Origin: Maribacter huludaoensis
GTDB lineage: Bacteria > Bacteroidota > Bacteroidia > Flavobacteriales > Flavobacteriaceae
Assembly (NCBI RefSeq): GCF_029350945.1
Contig: NZ_JARKMS010000002.1
Coordinates: forward strand, 32,145-96,144
Length of the DNA: 64,000 nt
Reading direction: 5' to 3'
Shown here: positions 36,280 through 45,777 of the stretch, piece by piece
How positions within the stretch are numbered: the stretch's first letter is position 1
How the letters are laid out: every line of letters starts with the position of its first letter
Made by a program: the position numbers and the translations under genes
Notes under the pieces: model-generated
What the model was told of the DNA's origin: nothing
Seen by the model: the letters and a program-made list of their open reading frames with translations, nothing else
The model's database searches: none

Positions 36280-36951
36280 CTATTTTCGGTAAGAACGCTT
36301 CTTTTTTACCTCTTTTATGGGCACGGGCAATACTGCATCACCTAAAAGCGCATAGACTTCACAGCCATCGCAAGGTTCTAATGTATACGTTCCCGTAAAT
36401 TCTCCAAAAGCGGGTACAATCATTTGATGTTCCGTTTTGTAGAAGCACGGTAAACGTACCGATTGTCTACCTAATCCACTCAATTTAATGGCAGGATGTA
36501 TGTGCCCCGAAAAATTGAATAAGCCGTCTCTTTCTTCAGGGTGATGGGTTAGAAGAAATGATTCTAAAATTAACTCAGGAATTACTTTAATATGTAATTC
36601 TTCATATTTCAGCGGAGAAATAATATCGTGATTACCACTCACTAAAATTATTTCTTGAGCGGTTTTCTGTACCCAATTTTCAAATAACAGCCATTCCGTA
36701 TTTAAGGCAGAATGGAATAAATCTCCTAAAAAAACAATCGTTTTAGTTTTAAAATGGTCTACAACTGCAGTTAAGGCATCAAAATTTTGTTGTACGGCTT
36801 GTTGTGGTACCGCTGCACCATATTTTCTAAAATGGGAAACTTTGCCCAGATGCACATCACTGATCAACAGCATTGATTGTTCTGCCCAATAGAGCGCTCC
36901 AGAAAAGTGCATTTCAAAAGTTTGCTTATGAAGGGTAATGGAATGAGTCAT
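36280..36951 (-). CDS. pdeM: Ligase-associated phosphoesterase PdeM
   Basis: A 223-residue calcineurin-like metallophosphoesterase with LISDVHLGKVSHFRKYG, VFLGDLFHS, VSGNHD and FSGHIHPAIKL, the four metal motifs. It matches the ligase-associated DNA damage response endonuclease family PdeM. It is the last gene of the repair operon (37043-42239), 52 bp after the helicase stop. The ATG at 36951 is preferred; an upstream ATG at 36990 would add 13 residues. A CAAAATTA sequence (36957-36964, minus-strand TAATTTTG) resembles a -7 box directly before it. Confidence 0.9.
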   Translation of the reverse strand: MTHSITLHKQTFEMHFSGALYWAEQSMLLISDVHLGKVSHFRKYGAAVPQQAVQQNFDALTAVVDHFKTKTIVFLGDLFHSALNTEWLLFENWVQKTAQEIILVSGNHDIISPLKYEELHIKVIPELILESFLLTHHPEERDGLFNFSGHIHPAIKLSGLGRQSVRLPCFYKTEHQMIVPAFGEFTGTYTLEPCDGCEVYALLGDAVLPVPIKEVKKKRSYRK

Positions 36952-37042
36952 TGATGCAAAATTACGAGAAAGTCCGGATTTAAAATTCATTTTAAACTCA
37001 AGAACATGAATTCCCCCGTTGTGGGTTAAGGGGCAAGGTTCT

Positions 37043-39511
37043 TTATTTCTTCATCAATAGTGCAGCCATTTTTTTAATTCGGTCTGCTAGTTTCTCGCTA
37101 GATAGTTTTTCGCGCCCAACACGTTCTGTAATTAACGGGAAGGAGAATGGTGTGGGTTGCTTACAAGCTTTCCAAATAATTTCTTGTGTTGCAATTCTTT
37201 CTAAGGATAATCGTAATCGCCCTTCTTCCAACTGGTGTTCAAAGGTTTCTGTAAAGGCTTGTTGGAAGAGTAAATTTTCTGGTTCGTAATCCCTAAATAC
37301 ATCGAACAATAGCTGGGAACTACTTTGCAAGTGCTTCATTTTAATACCTTTTTTTGGGTATCCGGTAAAGACCATACCGCTTATAATGGCAACATCCCTG
37401 AATCTTCGGCGAGCCATTTCTGTGGCATTCAGACTTTTTTGCAAATCATCCAGCATAAAATCTGTAGTGAACAGGTCATTGTCCAATACTTGCTTAATGT
37501 CTATGGGTTGGTCAGACAATAGTTCAAAACCATAATCATTGAATGCCAGCGAAAATGTAATAGGCGATAATAAACTTATGCGATAGCCCAATAAACTGCC
37601 CATGGCTTCATGAACAAATCTGCCTTCAAAAGGGTAGAAGAGGTGGTGATATCCGTCTCTGGTCTTAAAGGTTTCAATTAAAAATTCTGATGGTTTGGGT
37701 ACAATGCTATCTCGTCTTTGTCTTTCAAAAAGTGGTGCCAAAGCCCTTATTTCCTCAGATTGATTTTTTATTGGTTCACCCGAGCTATACAGTTCGTTTC
37801 TCAATAACTCTGACATTTGTGCGGAAAGGGTGAGTCGGCTCCCCATCCAACTCGATATTTTGTTGGTTTTCTTATTGCTATTACGCACCTGCACCGTCAT
37901 TTCTTTTATTCGGATGAATTCTAAGTTTCTACCGGCAAATGTAAACACGTCGCCTGTGTTGAGTTTAGAAACAAAAAACTCTTCTATAGACCCTATATAT
38001 CCTCCTTTTTGATATTTAACAGATAAATTTACATCGCCAACAATAGTACCTATTTGAAAACGGTGCCGCATGGCAACACCACGGTTATTGACCTTAAATT
38101 TGCCATCCTCCTCAATTTCTACCTTTTTGTACTCATCATAACTTTGCAGACTTTGACTGCCCATCACCAAAAAATTCAATAACCATTGCCATTGGTCTTC
38201 GGTCAACGTTTGGTAGCAAAAAGTTTGCTTCACCTCTTTAAAAATTTCTTTAGGGTAGAATCCGTCAGATATGGCCAAGGTGGTCAAATATTGCAAAAGC
38301 ACATCATAGCTGTTAAGGTAGGGTATACGGTCTTCAACAGAATTCATTTTTACCGCTTTTTGTAAAGCCGATGCTTCAATAAGCTCAATGGCGTGTGTGG
38401 GTAAAAAATAAATGACACTTTCCTTACCGGGACTATGACCACTGCGACCGGCACGTTGTAAAAAACGGGCAACACCTTTGGGTCCTCCTATCTGTACTAC
38501 CGTTTCTACAGGGGCAAAATCTACTCCAAGATCTAAACTAGAGGTGCAAACCACCGCTTTCAACTGTTCATTGCGAATTGCATTTTCAACCCAAACGCGA
38601 GTTTCTTTATTAATGCTGCCATGGTGCATTGCCATTTCTCCCGCATATTCTGGGTGCTTTTCCAAGATTTTTTGAAACCAAATTTCACATTGGCTACGGG
38701 TATTGGTAAAGAGCAAAGTGGTCTTGCTATTATTGATGATGGGGACAACATCTTCTAAAAGGTGTAAACCTAAATGACCACGCCATGGAAAGGTTTCCAT
38801 TTTTTTTGGAATGATACTTTTAACCGTAATCTTTTTGTTGAGCTTGGCTTTTATGAGTACCGAGTTTTCTATCGTTTTAGAATCAATGCCCAACAAAACA
38901 TCTCGTGCCTGTTCTAGATTGCCAATGGTTGCAGAGATGCCCCAAATTCTTAATTGCGAGGATATATTTTTTAAACGTGATAAGGCAAGTTCCATTTGTA
39001 CGCCACGCTTGGTGCCCAATATTTCATGCCATTCATCTACTACAATTGCCGAGCAGTCTTTAAAAATTTTGTCATAACCTTTTGTAGCAAGAAGTAACTG
39101 AAGACTTTCTGGAGTGGTGATCAACAGATCGGGCATATTCTTTTTTTGCTGCGCCCGCTCTTTGGTGGTAGTATCTCCAGAGCGAATACCCACGGTCATC
39201 TGTGTTCCCAGGTCTTGTGTAATGCGTTCTGCCGATTGCTTAATTTCTTGCGATAATGCACGTAATGGCGTTATCCAAATAGCTTTTAGCCCTTTTTTAT
39301 GTTTGGTCTTGTAGTTGGGATTGTTCTTTATGTAATTTAAAACAATAGGAAACCATAAAGCATAGGTTTTACCACTACCTGTTGGAGCATTTAGTAATCC
39401 GTCTTTACCTTGTAGAAACGCTTTCCAAGTATCTTTTTGAAACTTGAAGGGTTTCCAATGCTGTTCGGCGAACCAGTTTTCTGCGATGTTGTATAATTGT
39501 TCTCGGTTCAT
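37043..39511 (-). CDS. Ligase-associated DEXH-box helicase (Lhr-like)
   Basis: An 822-residue superfamily 2 helicase: Walker A NAPTGSGKTYALWFP, DEWH in VVDEWHEILG, SAT in GISATIGN, and motif VI QRAGRSGHSPG. It matches the ligase-associated DNA damage response DEXH family, related to Lhr helicases with the winged-helix and C-terminal domains typical of the group. It overlaps the ligase gene by 4 bp (ATGA), so coupling is tight. Likely works with the ligase and exonuclease in nick or gap repair. Confidence 0.92.
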   Translation of the reverse strand: MNREQLYNIAENWFAEQHWKPFKFQKDTWKAFLQGKDGLLNAPTGSGKTYALWFPIVLNYIKNNPNYKTKHKKGLKAIWITPLRALSQEIKQSAERITQDLGTQMTVGIRSGDTTTKERAQQKKNMPDLLITTPESLQLLLATKGYDKIFKDCSAIVVDEWHEILGTKRGVQMELALSRLKNISSQLRIWGISATIGNLEQARDVLLGIDSKTIENSVLIKAKLNKKITVKSIIPKKMETFPWRGHLGLHLLEDVVPIINNSKTTLLFTNTRSQCEIWFQKILEKHPEYAGEMAMHHGSINKETRVWVENAIRNEQLKAVVCTSSLDLGVDFAPVETVVQIGGPKGVARFLQRAGRSGHSPGKESVIYFLPTHAIELIEASALQKAVKMNSVEDRIPYLNSYDVLLQYLTTLAISDGFYPKEIFKEVKQTFCYQTLTEDQWQWLLNFLVMGSQSLQSYDEYKKVEIEEDGKFKVNNRGVAMRHRFQIGTIVGDVNLSVKYQKGGYIGSIEEFFVSKLNTGDVFTFAGRNLEFIRIKEMTVQVRNSNKKTNKISSWMGSRLTLSAQMSELLRNELYSSGEPIKNQSEEIRALAPLFERQRRDSIVPKPSEFLIETFKTRDGYHHLFYPFEGRFVHEAMGSLLGYRISLLSPITFSLAFNDYGFELLSDQPIDIKQVLDNDLFTTDFMLDDLQKSLNATEMARRRFRDVAIISGMVFTGYPKKGIKMKHLQSSSQLLFDVFRDYEPENLLFQQAFTETFEHQLEEGRLRLSLERIATQEIIWKACKQPTPFSFPLITERVGREKLSSEKLADRIKKMAALLMKK

Positions 39512-41217
39512 TGCGGAATTAGGTTTTTCAAATCATCCAAGGTATTTGCTTCATGGATGTTCTTATCTTTTCTCCAGCGTAGCATTCTGGGAAAACGGGT
39601 AGCAACACCACTTTTATGTCTTTTTGATAATGCTATACCCTCAAAGGCGATTTCAAACACGTGATGAGGAGTAACACTACGAACGGGTCCAAATCTTTCC
39701 AAAGTATTTTTCTTTATCCAAGCATCTAGTTTTCTGAATTCTGCATCGGTTAATCCGGAATATGCCTTTGCAAAGGTTACCAGTTCTTTTTCTCCTTCTT
39801 CATTATCCTTCCAAAGGGCAAAAGTATAATCTGTAAAAAGATTACTTCGCCTACCATGACCGCGCATGGCATAGGTAAGAACCGCATCTATGGTTAGTGG
39901 GTCAACTTTCCATTTCCACCAATCGCCCTTCTTACGACCAACTAAATAGGGCGAATCTTTGCTTTTTAGCATTAAGCCTTCACTGTGCATTTCGCGAGAG
40001 CGGTCTCTTTCTTCAGCCATCTCTTCCCATGAATTAAAATACATGGTTTTAGAGAGGTGAAGGGGAACATCACTTCGACTAGGCTCAGTGACCTCGTTTC
40101 GGCTACGTTCAGTGTCCTCACTTCGGCTACGCTCAGTGACCCCACTTTGGCTATGCTCAGTGACCGCATTTTGGTTTTGCTCTGTGACATTTTTAAAAAG
40201 ATGTTCTAAAATTTCTCTACGTTCTACAAAAGGTAATTGGCGAATATCTTCTCCTTCCCATTCAAGAATATCATATGCTTTTAAAATTACCGGAACTTTT
40301 TTTAAAAGTGCGGCGGTTACGTTTTTTCTACCAATGCGGGTTTGTAAATCGTTAAAGGTGCCAATAGCACCGTTTGGAAAAGGTAGAATTTCACCATCTA
40401 TGACCGTACCGTTTGGGATAACGCGTATGAATTTTTCAAACTCGGGATACTTATCCGTTACCAATTCTTCGCCACGGCTCCAAACAAATAATTCATTGTT
40501 TCTTAAGATCACTTGAGAACGAATTCCGTCCCACTTATGTTCTGCAGACCATTCTTGTATATCGCCTAAGTCTGACACTTCACCTTCAATGGCATACGCC
40601 AAATAGAAAGGATATGGTTTTGAAAGGTAATCGCTCTCATTTTCCTCTAAGACCAATTGCTGAAAAGTAATTTTATTCGGGTCCCAGTTGCCCATTAATT
40701 TATAGGCTAGAATATCTTCGTCAATTTCGGTGGCTTTTGCAAGGGCACGTGTCATTAGTTTTTGACTTACCCCAATTCTGAATCCGCCAGTAATCAGTTT
40801 AGTGAATACAAACCGTTCGTAGTAGTTTAAAACACTCCAATTTTCGCAGAGATATGCTCTTTTTTCTTCGTCTGTTTTCTTTTTAAGAGCAATCATTTCT
40901 TGAAGAAAATCGGTTAAACTTTTGTCCGATGATTGGTCAGCTGCCGGAATGACCAAGGCGATAGTTTCTGCAAGATCACCAACAATATGATAGCTTTCTT
41001 CAAATAACCACAGTGGAATATTTGCCAGTTCTGAAGCCCAAGTTCTTAATAGCGTTGTATTTACCGGTCTTGGTGGTCTACGATGCGATAAAATTGCGAT
41101 GGTCCAAACCTTATCGGCATCATCGGCTTTAAGAAAATAGTCGGTCAATGCCTGTACCTTAACCGTAGTTTTATTGGTACTATCCAAGGTTTTTATAAGC
41201 TGTGCAAAATTTCTCAT
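39508..41217 (-). CDS. ATP-dependent DNA ligase with an inserted 40-residue repeat
   Basis: A 569-residue ligase of the ligase-associated damage response type. It has an N-terminal helical domain, an adenylation domain with Lys228 in EHKWDGIRSQ, VIDGEILPF, and an OB-fold region (EGLMLKSKDSPYLVGRKKGDWWKWK). Between about residues 343 and 383, in the loop before EGLMLK, sits a five-copy 8-residue repeat, VTEQNQNA, VTEHSQSG, VTERSRSE, DTERSRNE, VTEPSRSD, encoded by five 24-bp tandem copies. The loop is probably at the surface, so activity is likely kept. Overlaps both neighbours by 4 bp. Confidence 0.93.
   Translation of the reverse strand: MRNFAQLIKTLDSTNKTTVKVQALTDYFLKADDADKVWTIAILSHRRPPRPVNTTLLRTWASELANIPLWLFEESYHIVGDLAETIALVIPAADQSSDKSLTDFLQEMIALKKKTDEEKRAYLCENWSVLNYYERFVFTKLITGGFRIGVSQKLMTRALAKATEIDEDILAYKLMGNWDPNKITFQQLVLEENESDYLSKPYPFYLAYAIEGEVSDLGDIQEWSAEHKWDGIRSQVILRNNELFVWSRGEELVTDKYPEFEKFIRVIPNGTVIDGEILPFPNGAIGTFNDLQTRIGRKNVTAALLKKVPVILKAYDILEWEGEDIRQLPFVERREILEHLFKNVTEQNQNAVTEHSQSGVTERSRSEDTERSRNEVTEPSRSDVPLHLSKTMYFNSWEEMAEERDRSREMHSEGLMLKSKDSPYLVGRKKGDWWKWKVDPLTIDAVLTYAMRGHGRRSNLFTDYTFALWKDNEEGEKELVTFAKAYSGLTDAEFRKLDAWIKKNTLERFGPVRSVTPHHVFEIAFEGIALSKRHKSGVATRFPRMLRWRKDKNIHEANTLDDLKNLIPQ
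40071..40190 (-). repeat. Five tandem copies of a 24-bp repeat inside the ligase gene
   Basis: Copies lie at 40071-40094, 40095-40118, 40119-40142, 40143-40166 and 40167-40190. The central copy has the core TTCGGCTACGCTCAGTG; outer copies diverge. It is also present once in metG (20261-20284). Each unit is a multiple of three and has no stop on the coding strand, so copy number can change without frameshift. Confidence 0.85.
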
Positions 41218-42239
41218 ACAGATGCTGTCGATTTTGAAGCTAATGCAGCTTCTGTTTCTTCTTCACCGTATTGCGTTGCTTCTGTACGGGCATCATAACC
41301 TTGTTCCCGTAAATATTTCGAGAATATATCTGTATAGCCATGTGTACAGATAATTTTTTCGGCGCCTGTGGCTTCAATACTTTCTAAAAGACCGGGCCAA
41401 TCGCAATGATCGCTTAAAACAAAACCTTTGTCAATAGCCCTTCTTCGTCTTGCTCCCCTAAAGGTCATCCATCCGCTTGCGGAAGCAGTAACATAGGGCA
41501 CCATTTTTCTAATCCAAGTACTACCATGTGCACTTGGTGGTGCCAATACTATATTGCCCAATAGCTGCTCTTTTTTGGTGTCTCTGGTAATTAAAGTGGT
41601 CTTGGGAAAATCTACCAACGGTCTTAGTACCTGGGTCATATTTTCAATGGCGCCATGGGTATATATTTCTCCAATGTCGGTGTCTAGGTATTTTAATAAT
41701 CGTTGTGCTTTGCCCAAACTATACCCAAAGAGTATGGATGTCTTACCTTCAGCTCTATTTTCTGCCCACCAATTGTTAATGTTTTCTAGAACTTTTGCCT
41801 GGGGTGTCCATTTAAATGCGGGTAATCCAAAAGTACATTCTGTAATAAAGGTGTTACATTTTATAGGTTCATAAGGTGTGGAAATACCATCATTTTCAGT
41901 TTTATAATCTCCTGTAAAAACCCAAACTTCACCTTTATGTTCTACCCTAATTTGTGACGATCCAATAATATGCCCGGCGGGATGTAGGCTAAATTTTACG
42001 TTGTTAATGATAAAAGTTTCGCCCCATTCTTTTCCAATAACGTTTATTTCACCTAAACGATGTTGTATAATGGGTACATTTCTGTGATGGGTTATATATT
42101 TTTTGTGCCCATATCTACTATGGTCCGCATGCCCATGTGAGATTATGGCATGGTCTACAGGTTTCCAAGGGTCAAGATAGACATTGGCCGTTTCGCAATA
42201 TATGCCATTGCTTGTAAATTGTAATAAAGGAGATTTCAT
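41214..42239 (-). CDS. Ligase-associated exonuclease, MBL fold
   Basis: A 341-residue metallo-beta-lactamase-fold nuclease with the HxHxDH motif as SHGHADHSRYG, the further metal His in LHPAGHIIGSSQI, and Asp in VFTGDYKTEND; the beta-CASP-like region follows (ILFGYSLGKAQRLLKYL, DHCDWPGL). It matches the ligase-associated damage response exonuclease family. First gene of the minus-strand operon; its stop overlaps the ligase start as ATGA. Confidence 0.92.
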   Translation of the reverse strand: MKSPLLQFTSNGIYCETANVYLDPWKPVDHAIISHGHADHSRYGHKKYITHHRNVPIIQHRLGEINVIGKEWGETFIINNVKFSLHPAGHIIGSSQIRVEHKGEVWVFTGDYKTENDGISTPYEPIKCNTFITECTFGLPAFKWTPQAKVLENINNWWAENRAEGKTSILFGYSLGKAQRLLKYLDTDIGEIYTHGAIENMTQVLRPLVDFPKTTLITRDTKKEQLLGNIVLAPPSAHGSTWIRKMVPYVTASASGWMTFRGARRRRAIDKGFVLSDHCDWPGLLESIEATGAEKIICTHGYTDIFSKYLREQGYDARTEATQYGEEETEAALASKSTASV

Positions 42240-42311
42240 AGCGATAACAAGTTACGAATTTCACATGCAAACAAAGTTGATGTCAAACTAAACTATGACC
42301 TCTAAAAAATT

Positions 42312-42319
42312 TATATTTG
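42312..42319 (+). promoter_or_regulatory. -7 promoter box for the TerB-like gene
   Basis: TATATTTG is an exact TAnnTTTG element, giving a leader of about 18 bases before the ATG at 42342. No -33 TTG at the usual distance. Confidence 0.5.
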
Positions 42320-42341
42320 CTCAATAATTAAAAAATAAGAT

Positions 42342-42764
42342 ATGTCTTTTGCAGATTTATATACCAGTGGGGAGCATAGAAGAAACCTGGCTCACTTTGC
42401 GGCCTTGGCAACTTTAGCTTCTATTGATGGTGAAATTAGTACTGAGGAAAAAAAATTATTAGACCGTTTTGCTAGTAAACTGGATATTACCGAGACGGAG
42501 TATAACGAAGTATTTAAGAAAGAAAATAAGTACCCAATAGATTCTACACCAGATTCTGAGAAGAGGTTAGAGCGTTTATATGACCTATTTAGAATTGTTT
42601 ATTCTGATCATGAAATTGATGATGAAGAAAGGGTGCTGATTAAAAAGTATGCGATCGGTCTAGGCTTTACAGATGAAAAGGCAGATAAAATTATTCAACG
42701 TTCTGTTGCTATTTTTGGTGGTAAAATAGACTTTGATGATTATTTATACTTAGTAAAGCGCTAA
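42342..42764 (+). CDS. TerB-family protein, longer form
   Basis: A 140-residue helical protein with two acidic blocks, ASIDGEISTEEKKLLDRFASKLDI and IVYSDHEIDDEERVLIKKYAIGLGF, in the TerB fold order. It is longer than and clearly diverged from the three TerB-like genes at 28238-30576. Family members are linked with metal or phage stress responses, but no tellurite genes are present here. Closed by a strong terminator shared with fbp. Confidence 0.8.
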   Translation: MSFADLYTSGEHRRNLAHFAALATLASIDGEISTEEKKLLDRFASKLDITETEYNEVFKKENKYPIDSTPDSEKRLERLYDLFRIVYSDHEIDDEERVLIKKYAIGLGFTDEKADKIIQRSVAIFGGKIDFDDYLYLVKR

Positions 42765-42783
42765 GTGTTTATTTGAACGATAT

Positions 42784-42814
42784 AAAAAAAGGGAGCCAAA
42801 GGCTCCCTTTTTAT
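42784..42814. terminator. Bidirectional terminator between the TerB-like gene and fbp
   Basis: The arms AAAAAGGGAGCC (42786-42797) and GGCTCCCTTTTT (42801-42812) are perfect complements around AAA, with A and T runs on the outer sides. It serves the converging TerB-like and fbp units. Confidence 0.92.
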
Positions 42815-43825
42815 TTAATGATATTTATTCAAGAATTCTTGGAGTTTTTTGACCATATTTTTGCTTCCACAGAAGAAAGGAACACGTTGGTGTAATTCAG
42901 TTGGTTGAATATCCATAATTCTATTTTTACCGCCAATGGCCAATCCATTTGCCTGTTCGGCCAGAAAAGCCATAGGGTTGCATTCATACAACAATCTTAA
43001 TTTTCCACTTTCACTAACACTACTCTTAGGATACATATAAATACCACCTTTGATCATGTTTCTATGAAAATCCGATACTAAAGAACCTATATACCTAGAA
43101 GTATAGGGTCTGTCATCTTCTTCCATTTGGCAGTATTTAATATAATCTTTTACACCTTGGTGAAAATGAACGTAGTTACCTTCGTTTACGGAGTAAATTC
43201 TACCATCTTCTGGAAATTGCATATTTGGGTGCGATAGATAGAAGGTGCCTAATGCCGGGTTTAGTGTAAACCCGTTTACGCCGTCACCTGTTGTGTACAC
43301 CAACATGGTAGATGTACCGTAAACCACATAACCTGCAGCAACCTGCTTGTTGCCGGGTTGTAGAAAATCTTCCATTGTTACCGGTGTGCCTACGGGAGTA
43401 ACACGTCTATAAATGGAAAAAATAGTACCTACGGATACATTTACGTCTATGTTGGAAGAACCGTCCAAAGGGTCTATAAGTACAACATATTTGTTTTGAT
43501 GATTTTCATCGTTACTGTTAATACTGATGAAGCTGTCTTCTTCTTCAGAAGCAATACCACAGACAATTTCTCTGTTCTTTAATGTTTGAATGAATTTGTC
43601 GTTCGCGAAAAGATCTAATTTTTGTTGGTCTTCACCTTGAATGTTGGTTTCTCCAACTCCGCCTAAAATATCTATTAGCCCTGCTTTGCTTACCTCGTGG
43701 TTAACAACTTTTGCAGCTAATCTAATTGCATTGATAAGTTTTGATAATTCACCTGAAGAGTATTGAAATGAATCTTGATTTTCAATAATAAACTCCCCTA
43801 GGGTCTGATTTCTTTTTGGAGACAT
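42815..43825 (-). CDS. fbp: Fructose-1,6-bisphosphatase, class 1
   Basis: A 336-residue class I FBPase of gluconeogenesis. It has the metal motif [22 protein letters not shown] and a [21 protein letters not shown] segment for substrate binding, with [10 protein letters not shown] for the upstream acidic cluster. Length is usual for the family (about 330). It is transcribed alone and closed by the shared terminator. The divergent GNAT gene lies 107 bp away. Confidence 0.95.
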   Translation of the reverse strand: MSPKRNQTLGEFIIENQDSFQYSSGELSKLINAIRLAAKVVNHEVSKAGLIDILGGVGETNIQGEDQQKLDLFANDKFIQTLKNREIVCGIASEEEDSFISINSNDENHQNKYVVLIDPLDGSSNIDVNVSVGTIFSIYRRVTPVGTPVTMEDFLQPGNKQVAAGYVVYGTSTMLVYTTGDGVNGFTLNPALGTFYLSHPNMQFPEDGRIYSVNEGNYVHFHQGVKDYIKYCQMEEDDRPYTSRYIGSLVSDFHRNMIKGGIYMYPKSSVSESGKLRLLYECNPMAFLAEQANGLAIGGKNRIMDIQPTELHQRVPFFCGSKNMVKKLQEFLNKYH

Positions 43826-43905
43826 TTTTTAGTTTATGGTTTATACAAATATCGTGTATTTTGTTAAACGTTTCATTTTCATTTTAATTACATTTTTTAA
43901 ATTTA

Positions 43906-43913
43906 TAACTTTG
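43906..43913 (+). promoter_or_regulatory. -7 promoter box for the SSAT-like GNAT gene
   Basis: TAACTTTG matches TAnnTTTG, with the ATG at 43933, 19 bp further. The -33 element is not clear. Confidence 0.45.
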
Positions 43914-43932
43914 TGTTTTATTTGTAACAATT

Positions 43933-44418
43933 ATGGATTATACAATTAGAGTTGCCCAAAGAGAAGACATGAAGCAAGTGCTTCGTTTAATTCAGGAATT
44001 GGCCACGTTTGAAAAGGAAGAAGATGCTGTAGAAGTAAGTGTGCAAAATCTAGAGGAAGATGGGTTTGGTAAACAAAAATTGTTTCATTGTTTTGTTGCT
44101 GAAAGTGACAATAAAATTGTTGGTATGGCATTGGTGTACCCTAGGTATTCTACTTGGAAAGGACCGGTCATACATTTAGAGGATTTAATTGTTACCAAAG
44201 AAATGCGCGGTACGGGTTTAGGTACTGCTCTATTAAACGAGGTAGTGAAATATGGTGATGAATTGGGAGTGAAGAGAATATGTTGGGAAGTATTGGACTG
44301 GAACGAACCTGCCATAGGTTTCTATGAAAGTAAAGGTGCCAACGTAATGAGAGATTGGGACGTGGTTCAATTAGATGAAGCCGGTATAAAGGAGTACTTA
44401 AGTACTCTGGCGAATTAA
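43933..44418 (+). CDS. GNAT acetyltransferase, spermidine/spermine (SSAT)-like
   Basis: A 161-residue GNAT enzyme with the acetyl-CoA loop MRGTGLGTALLNE. It resembles the SSAT family in LIQELATFEKEEDAV, LEEDGFG, HLEDLIVTKEMRG and WNEPAIGFYESKGA. SSATs acetylate polyamines, but a diamine or other amine acceptor is possible. It lies 30 bp before the aspartate kinase gene in the same direction, so the two may be cotranscribed. Confidence 0.8.
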   Translation: MDYTIRVAQREDMKQVLRLIQELATFEKEEDAVEVSVQNLEEDGFGKQKLFHCFVAESDNKIVGMALVYPRYSTWKGPVIHLEDLIVTKEMRGTGLGTALLNEVVKYGDELGVKRICWEVLDWNEPAIGFYESKGANVMRDWDVVQLDEAGIKEYLSTLAN

Positions 44419-44448
44419 AAATCAAAAGAATTTAGATAGATATTGAGT

Positions 44449-45696
44449 ATGAGGGTTTTTAAATTTGGGGGAGCATCCGTTAAAGATGCAGATGCTGTTA
44501 AAAATGTAGTAAAGGTTTTAAAAGAAGTAGGGTATGAGAATACGCTTTTGGTTGTTTCTGCAATGGGCAAGACTACCAATGCTATGGAAGATATCATAAA
44601 TGCTTATTTCAACGATAAACAGGAAATACCTTCCAAGGTCGCTGAGATGGTAGATTATCATTTAAGTATTGTTTCAGAATTGTTTCCAAATTCGCAGCAT
44701 GCCATTTATAAAGATATAAAAGTATTGGTCGATGAGATCAATGGTTTTTTGGTGTGGAACAAGTCACCCAACTACAATTTTGTTTATGATCAAATTGTTG
44801 GTTACGGAGAATTGATCTCTACCACCATCATTAGTGCTTACTTCAAAGAAGTTGGCATTAAGAACAATTGGCTAGATGTAAGAAACTTTATTAAGACTGA
44901 TAGTAATTATAGGGATACTACGGTTGATTGGGAACGTACTCAAGAAAACGTTACTAAAATAGACCAAAAGGTTTTAAACATTACCCAAGGTTTCTTAGGT
45001 AGCGACGACAATAACTTTACAACAACTTTAGGTCGTGAAGGTTCCGATTATTCCGCTGCAATACTTGCGTATTGCCTGAATGCAGATTCAGTAACTATTT
45101 GGAAAGATGTACCCGGTGTTTTAAATGCCGATCCAAGGTATTTTGAAGAAACCCAATTGCTAAACAACATCTCTTATAGAGAGGCTATTGAATTGGCGTT
45201 TTACGGTGCATCTGTAATTCATCCAAAAACATTACAACCATTGCAACGTAAAGAAATTCCGTTACACGTAAAATCTTTTGTAAACCCTAAGGGAAAAGGT
45301 ACAACGGTTGGTAAAGGAGTTGGTATTGAACCAAAGGTTCCTTGCTTTATTGTTAAAAAGAACCAGGTATTGGTAAAATTATCTTCGCTAGATTTTTCTT
45401 TTATTGTAGAAGATAGTATCAGCGAACTTTTTAAACTGTTTCATCAGCACAAGATAAAAGTAGATTTAATTCAGAATTCAGCTATTAGCTTTTCCGTTTG
45501 TATCGATAATAAATTTGGAGGTTTGGAAAAACTTTTGCAACAATTAAAAAGTAGGTTCAAGGTAGCTCATCATGAGAACGTATCATTATATACCATTAGG
45601 CACTTTGATAACAAAGCGTTAGAAACTTTACAGAATGGGCACGAGCTGCTATTGGAGCAACGTGGTACGGAAACCGTTCAGCTTGTGGTGAAGTAA
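44449..45696 (+). CDS. Aspartate kinase
   Basis: A 415-residue enzyme with the aspartokinase signature VFKFGGASVKDADAVKNV and GREGSDYSAAILAYCLNADSVTIWKDVPGV. It phosphorylates aspartate, the first step to Lys, Thr and Met. C-terminal sequence (SISELFKLFHQHKIKVDLIQNS, FSVCIDNKFGG) forms ACT-like domains for feedback. It has no homoserine dehydrogenase fusion. The ATG at 44449 (MRVFKFGGAS) is preferred over the TTG at 44443. It follows the GNAT gene. Confidence 0.92.
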   Translation: MRVFKFGGASVKDADAVKNVVKVLKEVGYENTLLVVSAMGKTTNAMEDIINAYFNDKQEIPSKVAEMVDYHLSIVSELFPNSQHAIYKDIKVLVDEINGFLVWNKSPNYNFVYDQIVGYGELISTTIISAYFKEVGIKNNWLDVRNFIKTDSNYRDTTVDWERTQENVTKIDQKVLNITQGFLGSDDNNFTTTLGREGSDYSAAILAYCLNADSVTIWKDVPGVLNADPRYFEETQLLNNISYREAIELAFYGASVIHPKTLQPLQRKEIPLHVKSFVNPKGKGTTVGKGVGIEPKVPCFIVKKNQVLVKLSSLDFSFIVEDSISELFKLFHQHKIKVDLIQNSAISFSVCIDNKFGGLEKLLQQLKSRFKVAHHENVSLYTIRHFDNKALETLQNGHELLLEQRGTETVQLVVK

Positions 45697-45777
45697 AATC
45701 AAGGTCATTTCAGACATGTTTAATAGGTAGCTGCAAAAGCTATTTTCCTATATTTACAGTCTAATCGATGATGATTT

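Noticed and set aside
40071-40190. CRISPR-like array because of five regular 24-bp repeats
   Set aside because: There are no spacers between copies. The copies are contiguous, in frame inside the ligase gene, and no cas genes are nearby.
40088-40516. A 142-codon plus-strand frame antisense to the ligase gene
   Set aside because: It is the shadow of the repeat and conserved ligase coding sequence. The minus-strand protein has the full ligase motifs, and this frame has none.
42342-42764. Tellurite-resistance operon around the TerB-like gene
   Set aside because: No terC, terD or related genes are adjacent. The name is only a fold family label.
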